A stretch of 64,000 nucleotides of DNA. It comes from a virus. Positions within the stretch are counted from its first letter, which is position 1. Each line of letters begins with the position of its first letter. Where the stretch lies: the IMG/VR virus record IMGVR_UViG_3300046373_000049, positions 1 through 64,000 of that record; one strand, given 5' to 3'. Both the position numbers and the translations under genes were made by a program. Shown here piece by piece: positions 23,475 through 33,362 of the stretch. A model generated the notes under the pieces. The model made no database searches. It was not told the origin of the DNA and saw only the letters and a list, made by a program, of their open reading frames with translations.

Positions 23475-25799
23475 ATGGCAACATCGACTCTATGGCGGAT
23501 TAACATCACGGACAACAATGGCGGCAGCCAGTTGGGCGTGAATGATTTCCAATTCCGCGTGGCAGTCGGTGTGCCTGTCGCTTTCCCAGGCGGCACGGTA
23601 TTCGACGCTGATAGCCAGGGTACTAGCGCCAGCTTCGCTTCGGATGGCGACATCCTTGAAGGCTGGCGCACCGTCGCCGCTACCACGGCATCATCGTGGA
23701 GCGCTGAATTCTCCACCACTAAAGAAATCGTTGCCTACGTTATTCGAGGCGACAGCGACATCACGTTCTCGCCACTGGACTTCACCCTGGATTACTGGGA
23801 TGGCGGCTCGTGGGTAACGGTAGACACGCAGACCGCGCAAAGTTCCTGGACGCCGTATCAGGTGCGGGAATACACTGTCGGCGTGGCCGGTTACGACGAG
23901 CATGTGGGCATCTGGAACGAGGCGTCGGATCAGTGGCGCATGGTCATCACGGCGAACAACGGCGATCCAGACATCGGCCTTATCGACTGGAAGATGCGCC
24001 CGCAGACAGATGCTTACGTCTTCATGGACGAAACCTACTTCGGCACGGCGACCGCCTCTTCCGAAGCAGTAAGCCATCCAGCGAGCGATGCCACCGACGA
24101 CGACAATGCCGTATCCTCCTGGCGCACCGACGCCGAGGCAACCGGCACGTTTTATTACACCTTCCCTGACGGCCTGATCTTTGAGCCTATTGCCTATGTG
24201 TTCCGTTCGGAATTCATCGACAACATGCCGCGCAATTTCACGCTGGAGTATTTCGATTACATCACGAACGACTGGGTTATTTGCGACACGCGGATCAACC
24301 AAGGGCCGGATGCTTTCGATGGCACAGACCATTCCTACGTCATTACCCGCGACTTTTCCCCGCAGGGTATCTTAGGTGGCACGCCTGACAACGATTGCAC
24401 ATTTCCAGAACTCACCGTCAACGGATTGCTCAACGTGCCAACAGATACCTACGTGGGCGGCGACCTCGCCATTTCCTCGCTGACGCTTTCCGCGACTCAT
24501 GCGCTTGCAAACGATGGCTCGATCTTCATCACCGCCCTGACTGCTTCAGGTAGCGGAGAATCCGGCGCGCTTGTGACCGGCAACTCCTTCTTCCCCGAAT
24601 TGGAAATGGCGGCTGGCGGCTTCGCTGATGGGATGACCATGCCGAAGTTCTCGCTTGCCGCGACCGGCGTAGCGGGAACCACGGCAGATGGTGATGCCGA
24701 CATCCCTGCATTCCGTGCGGCTGGCGGCTTCGCTGATGGGATTGTCCTGGAAGGCGTAACGCTATCGGCCAGCGGCTTCGCTGGCATCCTGATTAACGGC
24801 GCCGTGTCGATGCCGCTGCTGTCCGTGGATGGCGGCCTTGATGCAGCCCTGGCCCTGGAAGAACTGACGCTGGCAGGGACGATGGTGGCTGGCGCGCTGA
24901 TGACCGGCGATGCCGTGTTGCTGGCGCCGACCGTCGATGCGTCCTTCGCCTTCCAGACTGACATCGTTCTGCCTGAACTGTCCGTGTCCGCCACCGGCTT
25001 CACTGGCGGCGCGTTCGCTGGCAATGCCATCATGCTGGCGCCGACCGTCGATGCCTTCATGTACGAGGACACTACCGCGCAGGGCGACGTGACGTTCTCG
25101 ATCCTGGCCGCCGCTGGCAGCATGTACGGCGGCAACTTCATCGAAGGCAGCGTCACGATCCCGCGTGTCTCGCTTGACGGCGTGGCCGTGGCCGGGAACG
25201 TGGCTACAGCGTCCATCACGCTGCCGTTGCTGTCGGTGGATGCCGAGGGTCACTTCAGCGCCATCGGCACGGCTGACATCGAACTGATGGCCCTGCTGGT
25301 CAATGGCGTGATGTCCAATCCGCAGGAACTGCTGAATCCGACCACGATTGCGCTGAATACTCGCGTGAAGGCGGTGACGACATACGATGGCGTGGCCTTC
25401 AACAGCTTCGCCAACTTCAATGGCGTGACGCTGGCGGCCAGCGCTGACGGCATCGTGGCCCTGACCGGCGCCGACGACCTTGGCGTGCCCATCGCGGCCT
25501 ATGTCCTGTCGGGCGAATCCGACTTCAACACGGAACAGTTCAAGCGCGTCATTACCGGCTATGCTGGCTATCGTGCTGACGGCGACCTGGAGCTGACGCT
25601 CATTACCGACGAGCACCACGAATTCATCTACCGCCTTGCTGCGCGCCAGGGCAGCGGTACGATCCATGCTTCCCGCGTCAAGTTTGGCCGTGGCGTCGAG
25701 GGCAAGTATTGGCAGTGGCGTATGGCGAACGTGGACGGCGGCGACTTCACGCTGGACAGCCTGACCTTGAACGCGCAAGAGCTTGGCCGCCGTGTATGA
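23475..25799 (+). CDS. Fibre-like protein with discoidin-type domains and beta repeats
   Basis: A 774-residue protein. Two similar N-terminal domains (about 1-140 and 145-300) each have W-R-x-x-I-T-x-N-N-G at the start, a SSWR or GWRT strand and a TLDYWDGGSW / TLEYFDYITNDW strand, as in F5/8-type carbohydrate-binding folds. From about 310 to 600 come repeats of roughly 36-38 residues built on PxLSVxAxGxAG. The C-terminus (625-774) has a YRADGDLELTLITDEHHEFIY domain also seen in phage fibre proteins. A role in binding host surface sugars is inferred. Confidence 0.6.
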   Translation: MATSTLWRINITDNNGGSQLGVNDFQFRVAVGVPVAFPGGTVFDADSQGTSASFASDGDILEGWRTVAATTASSWSAEFSTTKEIVAYVIRGDSDITFSPLDFTLDYWDGGSWVTVDTQTAQSSWTPYQVREYTVGVAGYDEHVGIWNEASDQWRMVITANNGDPDIGLIDWKMRPQTDAYVFMDETYFGTATASSEAVSHPASDATDDDNAVSSWRTDAEATGTFYYTFPDGLIFEPIAYVFRSEFIDNMPRNFTLEYFDYITNDWVICDTRINQGPDAFDGTDHSYVITRDFSPQGILGGTPDNDCTFPELTVNGLLNVPTDTYVGGDLAISSLTLSATHALANDGSIFITALTASGSGESGALVTGNSFFPELEMAAGGFADGMTMPKFSLAATGVAGTTADGDADIPAFRAAGGFADGIVLEGVTLSASGFAGILINGAVSMPLLSVDGGLDAALALEELTLAGTMVAGALMTGDAVLLAPTVDASFAFQTDIVLPELSVSATGFTGGAFAGNAIMLAPTVDAFMYEDTTAQGDVTFSILAAAGSMYGGNFIEGSVTIPRVSLDGVAVAGNVATASITLPLLSVDAEGHFSAIGTADIELMALLVNGVMSNPQELLNPTTIALNTRVKAVTTYDGVAFNSFANFNGVTLAASADGIVALTGADDLGVPIAAYVLSGESDFNTEQFKRVITGYAGYRADGDLELTLITDEHHEFIYRLAARQGSGTIHASRVKFGRGVEGKYWQWRMANVDGGDFTLDSLTLNAQELGRRV
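24611..25054 (+). repeat. Identical DNA repeats within fibre-like gene
   Basis: A 24-nt sequence at 24611-24634 recurs exactly at 24719-24742 (108 bp, 36 codons apart), and a 22-nt sequence at 24919-24940 recurs at 25033-25054 (114 bp apart). Identity at silent positions indicates recent duplication or gene conversion and could allow repeat-number change. Confidence 0.7.
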
Positions 25800-27412
25800 A
25801 CGACGACTACATCAGCAACGAGCCGGTCGCAACCGGCTGGCTTCGCACTGAAATCAAGGGCGACAAGCTGGCCGGGATGGCTTACGTCCGCGAGGCGCGC
25901 AAGGCGCTTGGGCACCTCCGCATCATCCACGGCATCAATGACCGCATGTCCGCAGGCGAAGCTGGCGGCTTCTACAAGAACGCCTTCAGGAAAGAAGATG
26001 GCACGCTGATCGAGGTGCTGTCGAATAACGGCATGGATACGATTCGCATCACGACTCAGCAGGAGCAGGAATTCAAGTCGGAGACTGCCGAGGCAAAGCC
26101 TGTGGAAGCGGTCAATATCCGGCCAAGCATCAAACCCACTGAAACCATGTACGAGGCAGAGCCTAAGAAATTTGAAGAGCCTGTGCCCGTCAAGAAAAAA
26201 GAGATCGCCATGAAAAAGGAAGAGCGTGTTGCTTGCCTGTGGGAAGCCGACCAGGAGCACTACTCCCCAGCCGTGTTCGGCTACAACATCAAAGGCCCGC
26301 TGGTGGGGGAAAATACCGATGTCTTCATGGGGGGCGGCATCACGCCGCTGACGCCGTTTCCAGAGTCGGCCCACACTAGCACCATGTTCATGTTCGACAA
26401 GAACACGATGGCAGCCAATGGCAGCTTCGCCTTGCCGAACGCCCCGACGCAGAACCTGGAAATGAGCTGGGACAACATCACCAACAAGTTCTTCATCAGC
26501 GATGTGACGGCAAACATCGGCGTCACTGTGTTCCAGGAATTCGGCCTGTACAAGTTCGGCCAGGGCGATAGCGGCACGCGATACATGCTGCCAACGCTGG
26601 GCGAGAACTCGTTCCAGAATAGCTACCTGGACAGCCAGCAAAGCGTGTCGAAGAACGTGGTGGCAATTACTGGCGGCGTCGGCGGCGCCTACTATCAAAT
26701 CATGGATACGGAGTCGGGCGTCATCGTCAACTCGATCCCCATCGAATTCTTGCAGACCTTCCCAATGGAAAAGGTATGCGTGGCACCGAATGGCGACGTG
26801 ATTACTGCCCGCTCGTGGGAAGGCCCGATTGAAATCGTCCGCCACGGGATTATTGCGCGCAGCTACCCGCAGCCCGGCATCCCAAACAATACCCCTGGGA
26901 ATATCCAGATCGTTGTCTGCAACGACAACACGACCCTGTTTCTTTTCCAGCTCGATCTGTCCAATGTCGGGTCGCTCTACAAATTCACGCAGGCGACAGA
27001 GCTGTGGGAGAAGGTGGAATTTGATGGCGACTTCGGCCCATCATACACAGAGCTGAAATACCTTCCCGTCTATCCTAAGCTCATGCACGACGACGTAAGC
27101 GATGCTGTTGTTGTGGTGCGCGCTGACTCGACCGGCGCCTGGGTATTCAACGCGGTCGATTGCCTGGATCAAGAGCTGGGCGATTTCTTCTTCCCGTTCG
27201 AGAATCCTCCGCAAGAGGAAACCGATAGCAGCGGCGGGATTTTCAACGGCTGCTTCCCACAGATGATTCATGATGGCGCACTTGTTGTGCGCTATATTGT
27301 CGGTTCATCGTCGGCTTCGGTGACTTCGCAGCGCAAGTGCATCGCTGGCCTGTACGTCATCGGCATCCTGCGCCAAACGAAAGATGAAGAATTTACTGAA
27401 GGGGAAGAATAA
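25796..27412 (+). CDS. Propeller-like tail protein, 538 aa
   Basis: Starts in an ATGA overlap. Residues 1-90 form a small domain, 90-140 are a charged Lys/Glu/Pro linker, and 150-538 are strand-rich with repeated signatures such as NLEMSWDNITNKFFISD, GGVGGAYYQIMDTESG, and VVVVRADSTGAWVFNAVD, as in six- or seven-bladed propellers. It lies between a fibre-like gene and the coiled-coil pair, so it is probably an external tail protein. Confidence 0.55.
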   Translation: MNDDYISNEPVATGWLRTEIKGDKLAGMAYVREARKALGHLRIIHGINDRMSAGEAGGFYKNAFRKEDGTLIEVLSNNGMDTIRITTQQEQEFKSETAEAKPVEAVNIRPSIKPTETMYEAEPKKFEEPVPVKKKEIAMKKEERVACLWEADQEHYSPAVFGYNIKGPLVGENTDVFMGGGITPLTPFPESAHTSTMFMFDKNTMAANGSFALPNAPTQNLEMSWDNITNKFFISDVTANIGVTVFQEFGLYKFGQGDSGTRYMLPTLGENSFQNSYLDSQQSVSKNVVAITGGVGGAYYQIMDTESGVIVNSIPIEFLQTFPMEKVCVAPNGDVITARSWEGPIEIVRHGIIARSYPQPGIPNNTPGNIQIVVCNDNTTLFLFQLDLSNVGSLYKFTQATELWEKVEFDGDFGPSYTELKYLPVYPKLMHDDVSDAVVVVRADSTGAWVFNAVDCLDQELGDFFFPFENPPQEETDSSGGIFNGCFPQMIHDGALVVRYIVGSSSASVTSQRKCIAGLYVIGILRQTKDEEFTEGEE

Positions 27413-29730
27413 TGTCTTGCGGCGGCGGATTCATTGTTGGTGATGTCCCGGAAGTTCTGGTCGATCCAGTCCTGCCGGTCGAGCCATATCCAGACCTTCC
27501 CCTGCTGGACGACCTGGAGCCGTTCGGCGGCCTGCCGGAAGTGCCAGCAGCCCAGCCAGCAGAGCCTGCGCTGCCAGCGGCGGAAGTCACCCCACCTGAT
27601 TCGGTATCCGTAGCGCTCGTCGATTCGGCCACGCCCGGCGTCGTCGCTGGCGTCATCACGCAGACTGGCGTGCTGGCCCAGGATTCCCAGGCATCTGCCC
27701 TTGCGACCATTGAGGCGCTGGCGCTGTACGACAATTCGTTCGAGCCTGTGGAAACGCCCGTCATCCCAGTTGGCAGCGTCGTTATCGCACCGCTTGGCGC
27801 CGCGCCGCCAGATACCGACCTGACGCCGAACTTCGCCACAGCACCAGACTCGCCAGTGACGGCTGACATCCCGCTGGCCGACATCGGCATCGCTCCAGCA
27901 TACGACGTGGCCGACATCACGCTGTTTGAAATCCCGCTGCCTGATCCGTTCGACGCGCTGCTGCCGAGCGAAGCCGTGTACGATGCGCTGCCGGTCGCCA
28001 TCGAACCTGACTTCAGCCTGCCTGCCGTGCCGACCCTGATCGAGCTGACCGTGCCCGATGCGCCTGTGCTCGACCTTCCTGTGTTCGATGCGGCGCCCGG
28101 CCTGAAGCCTGAAGCGCCTGAATCGGAATTCCACTATACCCAGGTCGAATACACCACGGCGCTGCTGACCGCTATGAATTCGCGGCTGGCCGATCTGGTC
28201 AGCGACATGACCGCCACCGGCATCGACGAGGACGTGGAGGATGCCATCTGGAACCGGGCTGCCGACCGCGAGGCCATGCTGACGCATCGCGCCACGGATG
28301 AAGCCCTGCGCCTGATGAAGTCCCGTGGCTTCCGCATCCCTGAAGCGTCGCTCGTCCGTATCGTGCAGCAGGCTTTGCAGAGCGGCCTGCAACGCGACGC
28401 CAGCTTGCAGCGTGCTGTGGCGCTGGAGCGCGCAAACCTTCAACAAGCCAACTTCCGCTTCGCCCTGGAAACCACTGTATCGCTGGAGTCGCGCATGATC
28501 GACAAGGCGAACGCGGCCCAGGCCCGAGCACTGGAAGCTGCGAAGGCTACCGTCACAGCGGAAATCCAACTGTTCAACGCCAAGGTGCAAATGTTCTCGG
28601 CTGATGTCCAGGCGTTCGCCATGAAGGCCGAGGTCTTCAAGACCCGCTTGCAGGCGGCGCTGGCCCAGGTCGAAATCTACAAGGTGCAACTGGAAGCGCA
28701 GCGCGCCGTGGGCGAGGTCAACGATCAGAAGGTCGCCATCTACCGTGCGCAGATCGAGGGCGTGCGCGCCATCGTCGGCACGTACAGCACTCGCGTGGAC
28801 GCGGCCAAGGCGCAGATCGCATCGAACAAATCCGTGGTCGAAGCCTACCGCTCGCGCATCGGCGCACTGGAAGCCCAGGTCACGGCGAAGATCACGGAAT
28901 ACGACACGTACAGCGCCCGCGTGCGCGGCCAAGCTGCGAAGGTGCAAGTCTTCAGCAAACAGGTGCAGGCGTACCGCTCCCGCGTCCAGGCGTTCGACAC
29001 GACGGCAAAGGCCAAGGTAGCCGTCCAGGAACTGCGCTTCAAGCAGGCGAACGAGTATCCTCTCGAACTCTACAGCGCCCGCATCGACGCATACCGCATC
29101 GCGGCCACGGCTGAAGCCGAGCGCCTGCAAACCACGGCGTCCGTGTTCAATGCCCGCATCCGCGCCTTCACCGCGCAGGAGGGCGCCAAGGTGGATCACG
29201 TCGGCGCCCAGGTAAAGGTCATGGCCGCCAATGCGGCAGCGCAGATCGCCCAGGCCGAGACATCAATCGATGCCGCCCGGCAGAACTACGCCTCGGCAGA
29301 GAAGGCTTCCAATTCCGCGCAAGGCAACCTCCGTTCGGCTGGTCAGTTGAGCGGCCAGTTGGCTGCCGCCGCCATCGCAGCGCAAAGCGTCACGGCATCC
29401 ATTTCCGAATCCGGCTCGATGTCCTCGTCGAACTCGGAATCGAATTCCGCCACGAACGCACTCAGCTACTCGGCCAGCACGTCCACTGGTTCGTCGTCCT
29501 CGACCAGCACCGCATACAGCTCGACAAGCGGCCAGTCCGTGTCGAACTCGCGCAGCACGAACGAGGGCCGGGCCTACAGCAAGAGCCAGGGCAATTCGAC
29601 TTCGCAACGTCGTTCGGCCAGCAACTCGACGCAGGTTTCCGCAAGCAACGGCAAGTCCGTCGCGCTCAACACTACTGTATCCTTGAGCACTAGCAACGAA
29701 TGCTCCGATGTAACGACGATCAACGAATAG
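27412..29730 (+). CDS. Long coiled-coil virion protein, Ser-rich tail (paralog 1)
   Basis: A 772-residue protein. N-terminal 230 residues are Pro/Asp/Val-rich (PDFSLPAVP motif). Residues about 235-650 form continuous helix with heptad-like Ala/Gln/Lys pattern, including VQAFAMKAEVFKTRLQAALA. The last 110 residues are Ser/Asn/Thr-rich. The next gene is a full-length paralog. Such paired long helical proteins fit tail tubes, fibres or ejected virion proteins; none is proven. Starts in TAATG overlap. Confidence 0.6.
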   Translation: MSCGGGFIVGDVPEVLVDPVLPVEPYPDLPLLDDLEPFGGLPEVPAAQPAEPALPAAEVTPPDSVSVALVDSATPGVVAGVITQTGVLAQDSQASALATIEALALYDNSFEPVETPVIPVGSVVIAPLGAAPPDTDLTPNFATAPDSPVTADIPLADIGIAPAYDVADITLFEIPLPDPFDALLPSEAVYDALPVAIEPDFSLPAVPTLIELTVPDAPVLDLPVFDAAPGLKPEAPESEFHYTQVEYTTALLTAMNSRLADLVSDMTATGIDEDVEDAIWNRAADREAMLTHRATDEALRLMKSRGFRIPEASLVRIVQQALQSGLQRDASLQRAVALERANLQQANFRFALETTVSLESRMIDKANAAQARALEAAKATVTAEIQLFNAKVQMFSADVQAFAMKAEVFKTRLQAALAQVEIYKVQLEAQRAVGEVNDQKVAIYRAQIEGVRAIVGTYSTRVDAAKAQIASNKSVVEAYRSRIGALEAQVTAKITEYDTYSARVRGQAAKVQVFSKQVQAYRSRVQAFDTTAKAKVAVQELRFKQANEYPLELYSARIDAYRIAATAEAERLQTTASVFNARIRAFTAQEGAKVDHVGAQVKVMAANAAAQIAQAETSIDAARQNYASAEKASNSAQGNLRSAGQLSGQLAAAAIAAQSVTASISESGSMSSSNSESNSATNALSYSASTSTGSSSSTSTAYSSTSGQSVSNSRSTNEGRAYSKSQGNSTSQRRSASNSTQVSASNGKSVALNTTVSLSTSNECSDVTTINE

Positions 29731-29738
29731 GAAACAGC

Positions 29739-31871
29739 ATGTCCATTACGCCACCTCCGATTATCGACACTGCATCTGGCATCGTAACTACCGTCCTGGG
29801 CGAGTCGCAAAGCATGGCGCAGCAGGCCATGTCTCGCGGCTTGACCGCGATTCAATCGCTGGGCAGTTTCGATGTGGACATCCCGCCACTGGATACGCCG
29901 GTCTTCGACATCCCGAGCATCGATTTGCTGGATGCTGGCGTGGCTCCGTCCGATCCAGGCAATCTGACAACGCCAGTAATCCCGCTGCCAGCGGAACCTG
30001 CGCAGGGAAATCTGCCTCCGCTGGATATTGGCGAGGCGCCGGAATATACCCTGGCCGCGCCGCTGCTGATCGACGTTCCGCTGCCTGACCCATTCGATGC
30101 GCTGACGCCGACCTCACCAAACCTGCCGGTAGTGTCGGCGCCTGTCGAGCCGGATTTCACGCTGCCTGCCGTACCGACATTTGCAGCACTCAATATCCCA
30201 GCCGCGCCCGTGTTCGACATCCCGCTGTTCGACGACGTGGCGCCGGAAGCGCCAGATGCCATCGACGTGCAATTCGCCTGGGCTGAAACCGAGTACGCAA
30301 GCGACAACCTGACGACGCTCAATGAACGCCTGCTGGAAATTGTCGAAGGTGTATCGACCGGCCTGCCAGTGGAAATCGAAGAAGCCATCTGGCAGAAGGG
30401 CTGCGATGCCGAGGCCATGCTCACGTTCCAGGCCGTAAAGAATGCGCTTGACCTGACGGCAGCACGCGGGTTCAACATCCCAGGCGGCCAACTTGTACGC
30501 ATTGTCCAGGAGGCAATCGAGTCGGGCCTGAAGAGCGATGCCGATCTGTCGCGCCAAGTGATGACGGATCAGGCAAAGCTGGAGCAATCAAACTTCCACT
30601 TCGCCTTCGGCAATGCAATGCAGCTCGAAGGCCGCCTGATCGAGCTGTTCAATCAGGTGCAGGCCCGTGCGCTCGACGCCGAGACTTTCCGCATCGGTGC
30701 GCTGGTCAACCTGTTCAACGCCCGCGTGGCCTTGTACACGGCTGACGTGCAAGCCTTCGGCGTCAAGGCCGAGGTATTCAAGACCCGGCTGCAAGCGGCC
30801 CTGGCCCAGCTTGAGGTCTACCGCGCCGAGCTGCAAGGGCTGAAGATCATCGGCAGCTTGAATGTCCAGTTGGCCCAGCAGTACAGCGCCCAGGTCGATG
30901 GCGTGAAGGCGCTGGCCGATGTCTACCGCGCCCGCGTCGAGGCCGTCAGCCTGACCGTGGAAACAAACCGCAACCGTACAGAACTGTACAAGGCGCAGAT
31001 CGAATCCTATTCCGCCTTGGCGAAAGCGAACGGCGCCCAGGTGCAAGGATACCTGGGCCAAGTCCAGGCCGAGCAGACCAAGGTGGAAATGTTTAGCGAG
31101 CAAGTGCTCGCGTACAACTCCCGCGTGGACGCCTACCGCGCCCTGACCGATGCCAAGCTGGCCGACACGCAGTTCCAGTTCCGCCAGTTGCAGCAGTTCC
31201 CTGTGCAGCTCTATCGCGCAAAGATCACGGGCTACCAAGCGCAGATCAGCGGCGAGGCAGCGCGCCTTGGCGCCACGGCTGAAGTGTTCCGCGCCCGCGT
31301 GGACGCCTATGCAGCGGTCGAGCGCACGCAGGGCCAGCGCGCCTCGGCCCAGGCAGACACGCTCGAAACGACGACGCGCCTGTATTCGACCCAGGCCCGC
31401 ACGCAGCTCCAGGCTGGCATCATCAACATCGACGTGGCGCAACTGAAATCGGAAACGGCCCAGGCCGCGCTGCGGTCAGCCGGGCAACTGGCAACGCAAC
31501 TGGCTTCCGCTGCAATGTCGGCCCGAAATGTGTCGGCATCCATCACTGGCGCCACATCAAATTCGGCTGGAGTCTCGGCATCGAATAGTATGTCGGTATC
31601 GGCAAGCACAGGTTTCAGCAGCAGCAGCAGCACGAGCACGAGCAGCAGCTCGACAACGGGCACGGCAAATAGTGCAAGCGCATCAATTTCTAACTCGCAA
31701 TCGATGTCGCATAACCAGAGCCAGTCTGACTCTTTCGAGCAATCGGTATCGAATTCTGAATCGAACTCTTCGTCGAATGAGACTTCACTCAGCGCCCGTA
31801 ATGCGGCTTCAACAAGCGTAGGCAGCAGCCGACGCCTTACGAATAGCACCGTTTATCGTCACAAGGGATAA
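29739..31871 (+). CDS. Long coiled-coil virion protein, Ser-rich tail (paralog 2)
   Basis: A 710-residue paralog of the previous product with the same order: acidic Pro-rich N-part (PDFTLPAVP), helical core with the near-identical VQAFGVKAEVFKTRLQAALA, the ALRSAGQLATQLA segment (ALR/NLRSAGQL in paralog 1) and a Ser-rich C-terminus. Divergence outside these segments shows an old duplication. The start at 29739 follows GGAAA; an earlier in-frame ATG overlaps the upstream gene. Confidence 0.6.
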   Translation: MSITPPPIIDTASGIVTTVLGESQSMAQQAMSRGLTAIQSLGSFDVDIPPLDTPVFDIPSIDLLDAGVAPSDPGNLTTPVIPLPAEPAQGNLPPLDIGEAPEYTLAAPLLIDVPLPDPFDALTPTSPNLPVVSAPVEPDFTLPAVPTFAALNIPAAPVFDIPLFDDVAPEAPDAIDVQFAWAETEYASDNLTTLNERLLEIVEGVSTGLPVEIEEAIWQKGCDAEAMLTFQAVKNALDLTAARGFNIPGGQLVRIVQEAIESGLKSDADLSRQVMTDQAKLEQSNFHFAFGNAMQLEGRLIELFNQVQARALDAETFRIGALVNLFNARVALYTADVQAFGVKAEVFKTRLQAALAQLEVYRAELQGLKIIGSLNVQLAQQYSAQVDGVKALADVYRARVEAVSLTVETNRNRTELYKAQIESYSALAKANGAQVQGYLGQVQAEQTKVEMFSEQVLAYNSRVDAYRALTDAKLADTQFQFRQLQQFPVQLYRAKITGYQAQISGEAARLGATAEVFRARVDAYAAVERTQGQRASAQADTLETTTRLYSTQARTQLQAGIINIDVAQLKSETAQAALRSAGQLATQLASAAMSARNVSASITGATSNSAGVSASNSMSVSASTGFSSSSSTSTSSSSTTGTANSASASISNSQSMSHNQSQSDSFEQSVSNSESNSSSNETSLSARNAASTSVGSSRRLTNSTVYRHKG
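30976..30989. repeat. Palindrome GTACAG-AA-CTGTAC
   Basis: An exact copy of the recurring inverted repeat, inside the second coiled-coil gene. The codons it covers encode R-T-E-L-Y in a helix, so nothing about the protein demands this DNA symmetry. Confidence 0.5.
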
Positions 31872-31877
31872 GACATC

Positions 31878-33353
31878 ATGGCAAACGAAATCGACGAAAT
31901 CGCCAAGGAATCCAAGCGCTATGTCAACGCGCCGGTAAATCCACCGGCTGCCGTCGTCCAGCCGCGCAATGTGGACATCAGCCGCCCATACGAACAGCGT
32001 ATCGGCAGCGTCCCATACTCGAATCCGAACGTGCAAGGCGGCCTGCTGTCGGCAGAAGCTGCCCAGTTCCAGCAAGAGCGCGGCTTGACGCAGAACCCTG
32101 TGCGTGGTGGCGCATCGCCAATCGCTGCTGCGGCAGCACCAGCAGCGCCAGCAGCAGCACCATCGCCAATCCAAGCAGCAGCGCAAAAAGCTGGCAGCAC
32201 GCTGGGCCGGATGACGACTGGCGCCGCGTCCAGTATTGGCGGCCTTGCATCGAAGGCGGCCCCGTTCATTGCTCCAGTGATGGAAGGTGGGCGCGTGCTC
32301 CAGGTGGCGGTCGATCCGAACACGACGAAATCCCAGGTGGCGCAGCAAGCAGTCGAAGGCGCATCGCGCTGGGGCGCTGCCGCTGGTGGCGCCTCGCTTG
32401 GCGCTGGCCTGGGCGCAATGGCTGGCCCGATTGCCCCAGTGGCAGCCCCTGTTGGCGGCGTCATCGGCGGCATCGGCGGCTACATCGCTGGCGACATGGC
32501 CGTGAATAAGCTGCGCTCGATGCTGGGCCTTGGCGATAAATCCCCTGTGCAGCAAGTGCAGGATCGCAATGCCGCTGCCGCTGGCGAGGCATATCAGCCA
32601 GCACGCCTGACCAATGATGCGCAATCCCGTATCGGCCTGCTTGGCTCGCAAAGCGCCATGAACCCGCAGCCAGCAGCCGCAGCCGCTACAACGCCCGCCA
32701 CGGCGCCGCAATCTGCGCAGGCACCTACCCAGCCGGGCGCTCGCATTCGTGCAGCGGCGGCCCCAGCAGCGCGGCCTGCTGGCCGTTCCCGCATTGCTCA
32801 AGCAGCAGCGCCAGCACAGCCGGGCGAAGATGGCACCGTCCAGGTCATCCGTGGCCTGGAACAAACCGTCGCCATCCCTGGCGTCAACGGCGGCCCGATG
32901 CGTGAAATCCCACTGGCTGCATACGAAGCTGGCAAGACCGACGCATATCAAAGCGCCGAGGCACAGGCTGCCGTCAATTCTGCTAACCCGGATCAGGTGA
33001 AGATGCAATCCAAGCTGGCGGAAATCGCCGCCGAGAATGCAGGCCGCATGGGCGTGGCTGGCATCGGCGCTAGTGCATCGCGCTACAACACGGATGCGAA
33101 CATCGCCGCCCGCCGCGACGAGCTGAAGAACAACGTCATCTACTCGGACGACACGATCACGGATGAATTCGGCAACGCCAAGGTTATCCGCCGTGCGTAT
33201 CGTCCAGACGGCACGCCAATCACTGCGCCTACCCAGGCGAAGCCATCCCTTGATGTTGCCACGCAGCAAGCTCAGAATGCCGTGAAGGCTGGAGCCAACA
33301 AAGATGCCGTCAATGGTATCCTTACAGGCTACGGCTATCCGCCAATCAAATAA
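31878..33353 (+). CDS. Glycine-zipper ejection-type protein, 491 aa
   Basis: Ala/Pro/Gln-rich throughout. Residues about 165-205 carry a glycine-zipper membrane stretch (GAAAGGASLGAGLGAMAG, then APVGGVIGGIGGYIAGDMAV). Two Ala-rich low-complexity regions flank it, and the C-terminal 130 residues are helical. In short-tailed phages such proteins precede the largest virion protein and are ejected to form a channel across the envelope; that role is inferred from composition and position. Confidence 0.6.
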   Translation: MANEIDEIAKESKRYVNAPVNPPAAVVQPRNVDISRPYEQRIGSVPYSNPNVQGGLLSAEAAQFQQERGLTQNPVRGGASPIAAAAAPAAPAAAPSPIQAAAQKAGSTLGRMTTGAASSIGGLASKAAPFIAPVMEGGRVLQVAVDPNTTKSQVAQQAVEGASRWGAAAGGASLGAGLGAMAGPIAPVAAPVGGVIGGIGGYIAGDMAVNKLRSMLGLGDKSPVQQVQDRNAAAAGEAYQPARLTNDAQSRIGLLGSQSAMNPQPAAAAATTPATAPQSAQAPTQPGARIRAAAAPAARPAGRSRIAQAAAPAQPGEDGTVQVIRGLEQTVAIPGVNGGPMREIPLAAYEAGKTDAYQSAEAQAAVNSANPDQVKMQSKLAEIAAENAGRMGVAGIGASASRYNTDANIAARRDELKNNVIYSDDTITDEFGNAKVIRRAYRPDGTPITAPTQAKPSLDVATQQAQNAVKAGANKDAVNGILTGYGYPPIK

Positions 33354-33362
33354 GGGCTGGAC

